Shown here: one piece after another, positions 7,380 to 15,752 of the stretch
Position numbering within the stretch: position 1 is the first letter of the stretch
Layout of the letters: every line of letters starts with the position of its first letter
Source of the DNA: Clostridia bacterium
GTDB taxonomy: Bacteria; Bacillota; Clostridia; Christensenellales; Aristaeellaceae
Assembly (NCBI GenBank): GCA_017549335.1
Contig: JAFYVB010000036.1
Location: 1-64,000, forward strand
Direction of reading: 5' to 3'
Length of the DNA stretch: 64,000 bases
Made by a program: the position numbers and the translations under genes
The notes under the pieces: model-generated
What the model saw: the letters and a program-made list of their open reading frames with translations, nothing else
Told to the model about the DNA's origin: nothing
The model's database searches: none

Positions 7380-8766
7380 ATTTCGTTTGGATCATCTCGT
7401 CAATGGCTGCGGCGGCTGTTTTGCCTGCGCCCATGGCAAGGATGACGGTGGCTGCGCCTGTGACGGCGTCGCCGCCGGCGTATACGCCCTCGCGGGAGGT
7501 CTTGCCCGTTTCCTCCTCTACAATGATGCCGCCGCAGCGCTGGGTATCCAGCCCTTTGGTGGTATCGCTGATGAGGGGGTTGGGGGAGGTGCCCAGCGCC
7601 ATGATCACGGTATCAAGGGGGATGATTTCCTCTGCGCCCTCGATGGCAACGGGGCGGCGGCGGCCGGAAGCGTCGGGTTCTCCCAAGGCCATTTTCTGGC
7701 AGCGGGCAGCAGATACCCAGCCTTCGTCATCGCTGAGGATTTCCAGCGGATTGGTCAGGAATTTGAAAACGATGCCCTCTTCCTTGGCGTGTTCGATCTC
7801 CTCCAGACGGGCGGGCAGCTCGGCCTCGGTGCGGCGGTAGATCACCGTGACCTCAGCGCCCAAACGCCTTGCGCAGCGGGCAGCGTCCATAGCCACGTTG
7901 CCGCCGCCCACAACGGCAACCTGCTTGCCCTTGCGGATGGGGGTGGTGCTGTCGGGGAGATAGGCCTTCATCAGATTGGTGCGGGTGAGGAACTCATTGG
8001 CGGAATACACGCCCTTGAGGTTTTCGCCCGGGATATTCATAAACTTGGGCAGACCGGCGCCGGAGCCGATGAACACCGCCTCGAAGCCGTATTCTTCCAT
8101 CAGTTCGTCCACTGTAATGGTGCGGCCGATGATGACGTTGGTTTCGATCTTTACGCCCAGCGCTTTCAGCTGTTCAATCTCGCGGCGAACGATCTCCTTG
8201 GGCAGGCGGAACTGGGGAATGCCGTATACCAGTACGCCGCCGGCGACGTGCAGCGCTTCAAAGACCGTAACTTCATATCCTTTGCGGGCCAGATCACCGG
8301 CGCAGGTGAGGCCGGAGGGGCCGGAGCCCACCACAGCCACCTTATGACCGTTTTTCTCAATGGCAGGAGCGGCTTTTTCGCCGTGGGCGTTGTGGTAATC
8401 CGCTACAAAGCGTTCAAGGCGACCGATGGCGACGCTTTCGCCTTTGATGCCGCGAACACACATTTTTTCGCACTGGCTTTCCTGGGGGCATACGCGACCG
8501 CATACGGCGGGCAGCGCGCTGTCGCGGCTGATGATTTGATAAGCCGCTTCAAAATTGCCTTGGGCCACCTCGGCAATGAATTCGGGAATGTGGATCTTCA
8601 CCGGGCAGCCGGCGATGCAGGGCTTATGCTTGCAGTTCAGGCAACGCTGCGCTTCGTCGATGGCCTGCGCCTCAGTGTAGCCCAGTGCCACTTCGTCAAA
8701 ATTGCACCGGCGGATATCAGCATCCTGCACGGGCATGGGATTGCGATCCATACGCATGTTGGGCAT
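7378..8766 (-). CDS. nfnB: NfnB-type ferredoxin:NADP+ oxidoreductase large subunit (GltD-like)
   Basis: Large subunit of the electron-bifurcating NADH-dependent reduced ferredoxin:NADP+ oxidoreductase. 462 residues from ATG 8764-8766, chosen because GGGAGG lies 9 bases before it; the open frame runs 46 residues further upstream without support. Two cysteine groups for 4Fe-4S clusters: C42, C45, C50, C54 and C89, C93, C99, C103. First nucleotide fold GSGPSG at 147-152, second at VVGGGNVAMDAA. The partner gene nfnA lies immediately upstream and its stop is 1 bp from this start. Databases often name such proteins glutamate synthase small subunit, but no large subunit is nearby. Confidence 0.9.
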   Translation of the reverse strand: MPNMRMDRNPMPVQDADIRRCNFDEVALGYTEAQAIDEAQRCLNCKHKPCIAGCPVKIHIPEFIAEVAQGNFEAAYQIISRDSALPAVCGRVCPQESQCEKMCVRGIKGESVAIGRLERFVADYHNAHGEKAAPAIEKNGHKVAVVGSGPSGLTCAGDLARKGYEVTVFEALHVAGGVLVYGIPQFRLPKEIVRREIEQLKALGVKIETNVIIGRTITVDELMEEYGFEAVFIGSGAGLPKFMNIPGENLKGVYSANEFLTRTNLMKAYLPDSTTPIRKGKQVAVVGGGNVAMDAARCARRLGAEVTVIYRRTEAELPARLEEIEHAKEEGIVFKFLTNPLEILSDDEGWVSAARCQKMALGEPDASGRRRPVAIEGAEEIIPLDTVIMALGTSPNPLISDTTKGLDTQRCGGIIVEEETGKTSREGVYAGGDAVTGAATVILAMGAGKTAAAAIDEMIQTK

Positions 8767-8767
8767 A

Positions 8768-9607
8768 TCACTTGACCTCCCGGAACAGATTGCAGGTGCT
8801 TTCATAGGCGTGACGCTCAAATTCCTTGTACTGAGCGTTGCGGGCGATGGCTTCGTCAAAATCGATGAGATGCCCGTCAAATTCGGGGCCGTCCACGCAG
8901 GCAAACTTGGTTTGTCCGCCCACCGTCAGGCGGCAGCCGCCGCACATGCCCGTGCCGTCGATCATCACGGGGTTCATGCTGGCGACGGTCTTGATGCCGT
9001 ATTCCTTGGTGAGGGCGCATACGGCCTTCATCATGGGCAGCGGGCCGATGACGATCACCTCGTCATAGGTTTCGCCGCTTTCCAGCAGCTTTTTCAGCGC
9101 ATCGGTCACAAAGCCTTTTTCACCAAAGGAGCCGTCGTCGCTCATGGGGAAAAGGCGGGTGCTGTTTTGCGCAAAAGCGTCTTCGAGAATAGCCAGCTCT
9201 TTGTTTCTGAAGCCGATCACGGCGTCCACATGGGTGCCCTGACGGAAGAACTTTTTGGTAACGGGATAGGCAATGGCGCAGCCTACGCCGCCGCCCACAA
9301 CGCAGACTTTTTCAAGACCTTCGGTTTGGGTCATGCGGCCCAGCGGCCCTGCGAAATCCTGAAGATAATCGCCGGGCATCAGGTGATTGAGCTTTTCCGT
9401 GGTGGCGCCCACCACCTGGAAAATAACGGTCACGCTGCCCTCTTCACGGTCAAAATCAGCCACGGTCAGGGGAATGCGCTCGCCGTTTTCATCGGCGCGC
9501 AAAATGATAAACTGCCCCGGCTCCGCCTTTTTCGCCACAAGGGGCGCATCTACTTTGAGAAGCGTAACAGCCGGACACAAAACCTGTCTGTCAAGGATCC
9601 TGTTCAT
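8768..9607 (-). CDS. nfnA: NfnA-type FAD/[2Fe-2S] subunit (SudB-like)
   Basis: Small subunit of the NfnAB complex, resembling ferredoxin-NADP reductase and PyrK. 279 residues from the internal ATG at 9607, preceded by GGAGG at 5 bases; the longer frame starting at 9628 has no ribosome site. Seen: N-terminal FAD domain with KAEPGQFIILR, the NAD site VVGGGVGCAIAYPV, and a C-terminal [2Fe-2S] set in GTGMCGGCRLTVGG plus a further Cys in KFACVDGPEFDG. First gene of a two-gene operon with nfnB. Alternatives are sulfide dehydrogenase or dihydroorotate dehydrogenase subunit, which share the fold; the gene pair favours Nfn. Confidence 0.9.
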   Translation of the reverse strand: MNRILDRQVLCPAVTLLKVDAPLVAKKAEPGQFIILRADENGERIPLTVADFDREEGSVTVIFQVVGATTEKLNHLMPGDYLQDFAGPLGRMTQTEGLEKVCVVGGGVGCAIAYPVTKKFFRQGTHVDAVIGFRNKELAILEDAFAQNSTRLFPMSDDGSFGEKGFVTDALKKLLESGETYDEVIVIGPLPMMKAVCALTKEYGIKTVASMNPVMIDGTGMCGGCRLTVGGQTKFACVDGPEFDGHLIDFDEAIARNAQYKEFERHAYESTCNLFREVK

Positions 9608-9641
9608 GAGAACCTCCGCAATCCGCATGGAATATTTTCTT

Positions 9642-9670
9642 ATTATATACTATCAAAAGCGTTTCGTCAG
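9642..9670 (-). promoter_or_regulatory. Promoter of nfnAB
   Basis: On the minus strand: CTGACG (9670-9665), 17 bp, TATAAT (9647-9642). The -10 box is perfect and the -35 box weak. The leader to the chosen nfnA start is about 30 bases. Confidence 0.6.
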
Positions 9671-9715
9671 TACATAATCTGTTTTATATTCGTACTTTTT
9701 GCAGAAAAACGAAAC

Positions 9716-9744
9716 TTGCAATCAAATCGATCCTTTGATATAAT
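9716..9744 (+). promoter_or_regulatory. Promoter of the tat operon
   Basis: TTGCAA (9716-9721), 17 bp, TATAAT (9739-9744); divergent from the nfnAB promoter. Confidence 0.75.
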
Positions 9745-9782
9745 ATTCAGGTAAACTACAATGATGACGGGAGGAAAGAAGA

Positions 9783-10106
9783 ATGTTCAACATGGGTTCA
9801 GGCGAACTGATTCTGATCCTGCTCGTTGCGTTTATCATCGTTGGCCCCAAAGATCTGCCAAAGGTTGCCCGTGCCATCGGCCGTGCGATCCGCTATATCA
9901 AGGCCATGTTTGAGGAATTCAAAGAAGAAACGGGTCTGGGGGAAGCGCTGGAGGAACTGAAAGAGACCGAGCGTGACCTGAAGAAGACCATCAAAGAGGC
10001 GGATCCCACGGAAGAAATCAGACAGGCAGGGCACGAGGTGGAATCTGCCGTCCGCGACGTGGAGAAGAGCGTAAAGGCTGAATTCAAGCCTGAAGAAAAG
10101 AATTAA
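9783..10106 (+). CDS. Twin-arginine translocase TatA/TatB-family subunit (longer form)
   Basis: 107 residues: short N-terminus, one membrane helix (~7-21) running straight into VGPKDLPKVARAIGRAI, the TatA/B hinge and amphipathic helix, then a long charged coiled-coil tail with many Glu and Lys. Length and tail resemble TatB more than TatA. The Tat system exports folded, often cofactor-bearing proteins. GGGAGGAAAGAAG precedes the ATG. First of three tat genes (9783-11054). Gram-positive bacteria commonly run Tat with TatA and TatC only, so two different A/B-type subunits here is worth noting. Confidence 0.88.
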   Translation: MFNMGSGELILILLVAFIIVGPKDLPKVARAIGRAIRYIKAMFEEFKEETGLGEALEELKETERDLKKTIKEADPTEEIRQAGHEVESAVRDVEKSVKAEFKPEEKN

Positions 10107-10124
10107 ATTTGGAGGTTTACTGTT

Positions 10125-10289
10125 ATGAGACTGGGCGTATTGGAAATCGTATTGATCCTTGTGCTGGCGTTTGTGGTATTCGGCGGCGGCAAGCTGGCGG
10201 GCGTTGGCAAGGCGCTGGGCCAGAGCATCCGTGAATTCAAGAAGGAAGTCAAGAGCCCCGAAGAGACCAAAGACGAGGAAGCCAAGTAA
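10125..10289 (+). CDS. tatA: Short TatA subunit, 54 residues
   Basis: A 54-residue protein starting MRLGVLEIVLILVLAFVVFG, then GGGKLAGVGKALGQSIREF and a short Lys/Glu-rich tail: a membrane helix (~4-20), the conserved F-G hinge and the amphipathic helix of TatA. GGAGG lies 8 bases before the ATG. It sits 18 bp after the TatB-like gene and 6 bp before tatC, so all three are one operon. TatA forms the variable-size membrane patch through which folded substrates pass. Very short for TatA, but both defining helices are complete. Confidence 0.9.
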   Translation: MRLGVLEIVLILVLAFVVFGGGKLAGVGKALGQSIREFKKEVKSPEETKDEEAK

Positions 10290-10295
10290 GAGTAT

Positions 10296-11054
10296 ATGAC
10301 TGCAGCAGAAAAGAAAGAAACGCTGGCTTCGCACCTGAAAGCATTCCGGAAAATGCTGGTGGTGTCCGTGGCTGCGGTGTTCGTCGTATTTTTCGTGCTG
10401 TTTTACCTGTGCTGCACTCCGCTGGTGGACTTTATCCTCATTCCCGTGCGTTCCCGCGGGATCGAGGTGATCACAACGGCGGTTTCCGACGCGCTGATGA
10501 TGAAGTTCAAAACCTGCCTGATCACGGCTGTTGTATTGACAATGCCGGTGATCCTCTGGCAGATCTGGAGCTTCATCGCGCCCGCGCTGTATCCCCATGA
10601 AAAGAAAATGGTTGTTGTCATCGTCGGCACGGCTATTTTGCTTTTCGCCGCAGGCGTTGTGTTCTGCTATGTATATGTGTTCCCGCTGGCCATCGATCTG
10701 TTCTGGCAGGCGGCGGACGGCGTGGCGGATACCATGTGGTCGGTGAAGGAGTACTTTAATTTCGTGCTGTCCTTCGTGCTGCCCTTCGGCGTGATGTTTG
10801 AACTGCCGGTGGCGATTTACATCATGACGCGCCACGGTTGGGTGAACTACAGGAAAATGGCGAAAAACCGCAAATACGTGATTTTGGCTATCGCTGTGAT
10901 CGCGGCGTTCCTGACGCCGCCCGACGTGGTATCGCAGTGCATGCTGATGCTTCCCATGATCATTTTGTACGAATTCTCCGTTCAGTTGACACGCTTTGTA
11001 AAGCCTGTCAAGAAGAATGAATATAATATTGATCTGGATAACGCACAAGAGTAA
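10296..11054 (+). CDS. tatC: Sec-independent protein translocase TatC
   Basis: Core receptor of the Tat pathway that recognises twin-arginine signal peptides. 252 residues with six predicted membrane helices. Family landmarks seen: ASHLKAFRKMLVVS near the N-terminus (the usual HL-x-ELR region), MPVILWQIWSFIAPALYPHEKK around residues 86-107 and FVLPFGVMFELP in the middle, and AFLTPPDVVSQCMLMLPMIILYEFS near the end, which is the TatC hallmark. No clear Tat substrate is encoded next door. The start lies 6 bp after tatA, within the ribosome-site distance of its terminal AAGTAAGAG. Confidence 0.95.
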   Translation: MTAAEKKETLASHLKAFRKMLVVSVAAVFVVFFVLFYLCCTPLVDFILIPVRSRGIEVITTAVSDALMMKFKTCLITAVVLTMPVILWQIWSFIAPALYPHEKKMVVVIVGTAILLFAAGVVFCYVYVFPLAIDLFWQAADGVADTMWSVKEYFNFVLSFVLPFGVMFELPVAIYIMTRHGWVNYRKMAKNRKYVILAIAVIAAFLTPPDVVSQCMLMLPMIILYEFSVQLTRFVKPVKKNEYNIDLDNAQE

Positions 11055-11061
11055 GCAAATC

Positions 11062-11095
11062 AAACAGGCCGGGGCTGGATTCCCGGCCTGTTTTT
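11062..11095 (+). terminator. Terminator of the tat operon
   Basis: Arms 11062-11073 (AAACAGGCCGGG) and 11082-11093, 8-base loop, T-run. Confidence 0.9.
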
Positions 11096-11154
11096 CCATG
11101 CGTCATGTATGAATTATGTATCAAATAAACATACATACCTGTACAAAAAAGGAC

Positions 11155-11183
11155 TTGAAGTATTGTTTTTTAGCAGATATAAT
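11155..11183 (+). promoter_or_regulatory. Promoter of the oxidoreductase operon
   Basis: TTGAAG (11155-11160), 17 bp, TATAAT (11178-11183). Upstream, ATGTATG (11105-11111) and CATACAT (11130-11136) form a spaced inverted repeat that could bind a regulator; that is speculative. Confidence 0.7.
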
Positions 11184-11258
11184 GATTATGTCGGATCTTT
11201 GTTCGTTATTACAAGTGAAAAATACAGATAACTGCGAGCGCGGGAAAGGAAGGGTATT

Positions 11259-12410
11259 ATGGCACGTGATATTCTTAACGAGTTTGAAACCATCCACGAT
11301 GAGGCAGCGGCGGTTGACGTTGCGCACAAGGTAAAGATCGGTATTATTGGCTGCGGCTGGATCGCCGGAGCGCATATCATTGAGTATCTGAAGATGGCGG
11401 ATGTGGAGGTTGTCGCGCTGGCGGATCTGATCCCCGGCAAGGCAGAGGTCTTTGCGGAGCAGTATGGCGTAAAGGGCGCCCGTTTCTATGCCTCCGGTCA
11501 TGAAATGCTGGAGAATGAGCAGCTGGACGGCGTGAGCATCTGCACCTACAATACGCAGCACGCGCCCTGCGCCATTGATGCGCTGGAGCACGGCGTGAAC
11601 GTGATGCTGGAAAAGCCCTTCACCGTGACGCTGGATGAGGCGATCGAAGTGATGAAGGCCGAAAAGAAGAGCGGCAAGATCCTCACCATCGGCTTCCAGC
11701 CACGCATGAGCGAGAATATCCGCATGATCAAAAAGATCATCGATTCGGGCGAACTGGGCAAGGTGTATTATATGCAGGCGGGCGGCGGCCGCCGCCGCGG
11801 CATTCCCACGCCCTACGGCACCTCTTTTATCGAAAAGGAAACGGGCGGCATCGGCGCCATGGGCGATATCGGCTGCTATACGCTGGATATGCTGCTCAAT
11901 GCTGTGGGCTATCCCAAGCCGCTGACGGTGTCGGGCTATGCTTCCAACTTCTTCGGTATCGATCCCGAAAACTATCCGGGTCATCCCGAATATGCTGAAA
12001 AGTTCGGCGTTGAGGACTTCGCTGCCGGCTTTATCCGTCTGGAAGGCGGCATTGTGCTGGACTTCCGTATCGCCTGGGCCATGAATATGGATACCTGCGG
12101 CGATACGCTGATCCTGGGCACCAAGGGCGGCCTGCGTATTCCCTCCATGTCCTGCTACAACGGCGACCTGCCCGCGCCCATGAAGATCTACAAGAACGTG
12201 GCCGGCAAGAAGGTTTGCTTTGAAGTGCCCAAGGACGAAGCGCCCGATTTGTTCTTCAAGAAGCTGCGCTCCTTCGTGGATGCCATCAAGAACGGCGGCG
12301 AAGCCACGGTTTCTTCCAAGGAGATCGTTATCAATCAGGCGATCATCGACGCCATCCTCCGCTCCAACGAAGCGGGGCATGAAGTGGAAGTTGTTATTCC
12401 CGAAGTGTAA
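11259..12410 (+). CDS. Gfo/Idh/MocA-family NAD(P)-dependent oxidoreductase
   Basis: Sugar or polyol dehydrogenase family. 383 residues: Rossmann domain with IGIIGCGWIAGAH (residues ~27-39) and the catalytic-lysine motif EKPFT (~116-120), followed by the mixed alpha/beta substrate domain. An extra ~22 residues precede the Rossmann fold. Substrate unknown; members act on inositol, glucose, sugar acids or aminosugars. It is followed after 14 bp by two flavoprotein genes, so the trio likely degrades or modifies one carbohydrate-like compound. A 75-base leader separates the promoter from the start. Confidence 0.93.
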   Translation: MARDILNEFETIHDEAAAVDVAHKVKIGIIGCGWIAGAHIIEYLKMADVEVVALADLIPGKAEVFAEQYGVKGARFYASGHEMLENEQLDGVSICTYNTQHAPCAIDALEHGVNVMLEKPFTVTLDEAIEVMKAEKKSGKILTIGFQPRMSENIRMIKKIIDSGELGKVYYMQAGGGRRRGIPTPYGTSFIEKETGGIGAMGDIGCYTLDMLLNAVGYPKPLTVSGYASNFFGIDPENYPGHPEYAEKFGVEDFAAGFIRLEGGIVLDFRIAWAMNMDTCGDTLILGTKGGLRIPSMSCYNGDLPAPMKIYKNVAGKKVCFEVPKDEAPDLFFKKLRSFVDAIKNGGEATVSSKEIVINQAIIDAILRSNEAGHEVEVVIPEV

Positions 12411-12424
12411 GAGAGGATAAAACC

Positions 12425-13813
12425 ATGTGTGAACTACAGGTAAAAAGCCCGGTAAAAGTTGTTGCTGAATGTGACGTGCTGGTGGTCGGCGGCGGCCCCG
12501 CGGGCCTGTGCGCGGCCATCGCAGCAGCGCGTCAGGGCGTGAAGGTGGTATTGGCCGAGCGCTACGGTTATTGCGGCGGCATGGCTACTGCCGGTCTGGT
12601 AGGGCCGTTTATGACCTGCTATGACGCTGAGGGCAAGCAGATGCTCATTCAGGGCGTTTTTGCTGAATTGGTGGATCGTCTGGTAAAGGAAGGCGGCGCC
12701 ATTCATCCCTCTCAGGTGCCGGCAGCTTCGTCCTTTACTTCCTATATCGGCCCCGGTCATCTGCACGTAACGCCTTTTGATCCTGAGATCCTCAAGCGTG
12801 TGGCGGATGATATGCTCACCGAAGCGGGCGTTGACGTGCGCTACCATGTGCAGTTTGTGGAGCCCATCATGGAAGAAAACCGCGTTGCCGGCGCTGTTTT
12901 TGCCGCAAAGGGCGGTCTGGAAGCCGTTAAGTCCGGGATGACCGTGGACTGCACGGGCGACGGCGACGTATGCTTCAAGTCCGGCGCGCCCATGCTCATC
13001 GGATCGGACGGCAACGGCAAGATGCAGCCTGCGACGATGTTCTTCCGCATTGGCAATGTGGATCTTGAAAAGGTGGACAAGGATATTCAGGAGCATCTGC
13101 ACCTGTTCTACCGCAAGGACGGCGTGAACTACCGCTCCTTCCACTGGCGTGTATCCGAAGCCCGTGAAAACGGGGACTGGGATCTGGATCGCGTGTCCAT
13201 CGGTATGTTCCGCGGTGTTAAGGAAGACGAATGGAGCATCAATACCTCCCGCGTAATGCACGTGGACGGCACCGACTCCAAGAGCCTCACCCGGGGCGAA
13301 ATGGAAGGACGCAAGCAGGTGGACGTTATTTTCAACTTCCTGCGCAAGTATGTGCCCGGCTGCGAAAACGCAAAGCTTTTGTCCGTAGCGCCGCAGATCG
13401 GCATCCGCGAAACCCGCCATTTGAAGGGCCTTAAAACGCTGATGCTGGATGACGTGCTGGGCGCTGTGATCCCCGATGATGCCGTTTTGCTGTGCGCCAA
13501 TTCCGTGGACGTTCACGGTAAGTTCGGGCCCAAGAGCAATCAGTACATTCCCATCGAGCCCGGCAAGCATTACGGTGTGCCCTACGGTGCGCTGGTGCCC
13601 CGGCAGATCGAAGGCTTGATCGCCGCCGGCCGCTTCATTTCGGCGGAGCCTGATGCTTCCGGTGCCATCCGCGTGATGCCGCCCTGCATGGGTATCGGTC
13701 AGGCGGCGGGTACGGCGGCAGCCATGTGCGTAAAGGAAAACCTGCAGCCCGCGCAGGTGGATGTAGAGAAACTGCGTGAAACGCTGAAAGAGAACGGAGC
13801 GTATCTGGGATGA
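12425..13813 (+). CDS. FAD-dependent oxidoreductase (PF12831-type), first copy
   Basis: 462 residues. N-terminal FAD-binding fold with DVLVVGGGPAGLCAAIAAARQG (~18-39) and the CGGMATAGLVGPF motif (~58-70) typical of the FAD_oxidored family; a C-terminal FAD-contact region contains GLIAAGRFISAEPDASG and MGIGQAAGTAAA. The family oxidises secondary alcohols or related groups on carbohydrates, but individual substrates are mostly unknown. The stop overlaps the next gene by 4 bp, and that gene encodes a larger relative. The enzyme may use the product of the Gfo/Idh/MocA protein upstream (inference). Confidence 0.88.
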   Translation: MCELQVKSPVKVVAECDVLVVGGGPAGLCAAIAAARQGVKVVLAERYGYCGGMATAGLVGPFMTCYDAEGKQMLIQGVFAELVDRLVKEGGAIHPSQVPAASSFTSYIGPGHLHVTPFDPEILKRVADDMLTEAGVDVRYHVQFVEPIMEENRVAGAVFAAKGGLEAVKSGMTVDCTGDGDVCFKSGAPMLIGSDGNGKMQPATMFFRIGNVDLEKVDKDIQEHLHLFYRKDGVNYRSFHWRVSEARENGDWDLDRVSIGMFRGVKEDEWSINTSRVMHVDGTDSKSLTRGEMEGRKQVDVIFNFLRKYVPGCENAKLLSVAPQIGIRETRHLKGLKTLMLDDVLGAVIPDDAVLLCANSVDVHGKFGPKSNQYIPIEPGKHYGVPYGALVPRQIEGLIAAGRFISAEPDASGAIRVMPPCMGIGQAAGTAAAMCVKENLQPAQVDVEKLRETLKENGAYLG

Positions 13814-15597
13814 GCAACATCAATATCGTGATGCCTGAAGAAAAGAAACTGCCGACCGTTGTACATGAAGCGGATGTTTGCGTGGTGGGCGGCGGCATGG
13901 CGGGTCTTTTGGCTGCCATGGCTGCGGCGCGTCACGGGGCAAAGGTTATCCTGATGCAGGATCGTCCCATGCTGGGCGGCAACGCATCCAGCGAGATCCG
14001 CGTGCCTATCCGCGGCTGCAAGGGCAAGGAAAACCGTGAATCGGGCATCCTGATGGAGCTGGAACTGAAAAATATCTACCGCAATCCCACCATGAACTGG
14101 CATCAGTGGGATCATGTGCTGTACGAAAAGGCGGCTGCCCAGGAAAATCTGGAACTGCTGCTGAACTGCTCCTGCCTGCACGCCGAAATGGATGGCAGCC
14201 GCATCAAAAGTGCCATCGGCTGGCAGACAACCACCTACGCTTTCCATGAAGTCACTGCCAAGCAGTTTATCGATTGCTCAGGCGACAGCATTTTGGCGGC
14301 GCTGGCGGGCGCGGATATGCGTATCGGCCGCGAAGCGAGGGATGAGTTTAACGAATACGGCGCCAACGAAACGGCAGACCGCGGCACCATGGGCAATACG
14401 CTGATGCTTACCACCCGTGAGCATGACCATCCCGTTCCCTTTACGCCTCCTGCCGACGCTTACGTGTATGAAACCGATGAGGATCTGTTCCTCCATGAGC
14501 ATGATTTCATCAACAAGCACGGCAATTTCTGGTGGATCGAGCTGGGCGGCGAAGAAGAGACTGATCCGCTCCGCGACGCAGAAGAGATCCGCAAGGAGCT
14601 GGTGCGCGTGGCCATGGGCGTGTGGGATCATATCAAAAACCGCGGCGATCACGGTGCGGACAACTGGGAACTGGATTTTGTGGGCCTGCTTCCCGGCAAG
14701 CGTGAAACCAGACGCTGCATCGGCGATCATATCCTGACGCAGAACGATCTGGAACACGGCGTGCATTTCCCCGATACCGTGGCTTTCGGCGGCTGGACGA
14801 TGGATAATCACAATCCCAAAGGCTTTTACTACATGGGCTATTCCTCGCATCACATCCCGCCCAAGGTACCCTTTGAGATTCCCTACCGCAGCCTGTATTC
14901 CCGCAATATCGATAACCTGTCCTTTGCCGGCAGAAATATCAGCGCTACCCACATGGCTATGAGCGCCACCCGCGTAATGGCTACCTGTGCGGTGATGGGT
15001 CAGGCAGCGGGCACGGCAGCGGCTATCGCCGTGCGTGAAGGCATTGATCCCCGCGTTGTGGGGCAGCAGTATATTACTGAACTGCAGGAAACGCTGATGG
15101 ATGACGGCTGCTGGCTGCCCGGGTCGATGCGCAAGATTTCCGAGGCATCCAGAACGGCGGCGTACAGCGTTTCCGATGCGGAGAAGGCTGTTCTTCTTGA
15201 CGGCTGGGAGCGTCCCCGCGAGGGCGAGGAACATCGCGTTATGATCCCGGTGGGCGATACGCTGACCATGGAGCTTGCCGAGCCTGTGAAAGAAGGCGAG
15301 CTGCGCATCATGCTCGATCCTGATTTCTCCCGTCAAAGCATTTCTCCCCGCGGCAAGATGCAGCTGTTCTCCATGCAGATCCATTGTCCGCGCAAGGATT
15401 ACAAGGTGAATATGCCCTCCTCTCTGGCCAGGGAAATGTCGGTGCTGGCAGATGGTGTGGAGATCGCCTATTTCTGCGACAACCACGAAACGCTGCTGCA
15501 CATTTCTTTGCCGGAGGGCACAAAGAAGATCGAAGTGCGCTTTGATGCAAGCTGGGGCAGCGAGTGCGTGGGCGTATATGCCTTTGACGTGAAATAA
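13810..15597 (+). CDS. FAD-dependent oxidoreductase (PF12831-type), larger copy
   Basis: 595 residues. FAD fold VCVVGGGMAGLLAAMAAARHG (~22-42), then MLGGNASSEIRVPIRG, and the C-terminal FAD signature SFAGRNISATHMAMSATRVMATCAVMGQAAGTAA (~377-410). The last ~150 residues look like an added beta-rich domain with no recognised family. Translationally coupled to the previous flavoprotein, so the two may be subunits or successive enzymes. Related proteins with N-terminal GGNAS are annotated only as FAD-dependent oxidoreductases. No signal peptide is visible, so it is probably cytoplasmic. Confidence 0.87.
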   Translation: MSNINIVMPEEKKLPTVVHEADVCVVGGGMAGLLAAMAAARHGAKVILMQDRPMLGGNASSEIRVPIRGCKGKENRESGILMELELKNIYRNPTMNWHQWDHVLYEKAAAQENLELLLNCSCLHAEMDGSRIKSAIGWQTTTYAFHEVTAKQFIDCSGDSILAALAGADMRIGREARDEFNEYGANETADRGTMGNTLMLTTREHDHPVPFTPPADAYVYETDEDLFLHEHDFINKHGNFWWIELGGEEETDPLRDAEEIRKELVRVAMGVWDHIKNRGDHGADNWELDFVGLLPGKRETRRCIGDHILTQNDLEHGVHFPDTVAFGGWTMDNHNPKGFYYMGYSSHHIPPKVPFEIPYRSLYSRNIDNLSFAGRNISATHMAMSATRVMATCAVMGQAAGTAAAIAVREGIDPRVVGQQYITELQETLMDDGCWLPGSMRKISEASRTAAYSVSDAEKAVLLDGWERPREGEEHRVMIPVGDTLTMELAEPVKEGELRIMLDPDFSRQSISPRGKMQLFSMQIHCPRKDYKVNMPSSLAREMSVLADGVEIAYFCDNHETLLHISLPEGTKKIEVRFDASWGSECVGVYAFDVK

Positions 15598-15607
15598 TAA
15601 TGGACTC

Positions 15608-15640
15608 AACAGGGTACATCGTTTGGATGTGCCCTGTTTT
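15608..15640 (+). terminator. Terminator of the oxidoreductase operon
   Basis: Arms 15608-15620 (AACAGGGTACATC) and 15626-15638 with one G-T pair and a 5-base loop; only four T follow. Confidence 0.75.
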
Positions 15641-15657
15641 GAAATGGAAAAAACAGG

Positions 15658-15687
15658 TTGCCACTTGACAAAAAACTGTGATATAAT
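15658..15687 (+). promoter_or_regulatory. Promoter of the second decarboxylase beta gene
   Basis: TTGCCA (15658-15663), 18 bp, TATAAT (15682-15687). A TTGACA at 15665 is only 11 bp from this -10 box and cannot pair with it. Confidence 0.65.
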
Positions 15688-15752
15688 AAACTGACGGAGA
15701 ATGTGGTTTGCGATGCGTTTCTCCGAAGATTATATCCGAAAGGATGAAAAAG

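Noticed and set aside
14278-15609. 443-codon open frame on the minus strand
   Set aside because: Antisense to the larger flavoprotein, whose FAD motifs are intact on the plus strand.
15665-15687. TTGACA at 15665 as the -35 box for the second beta-subunit gene
   Set aside because: Only 11 bp from the TATAAT; the TTGCCA seven bases further upstream gives a workable 18-bp spacer.
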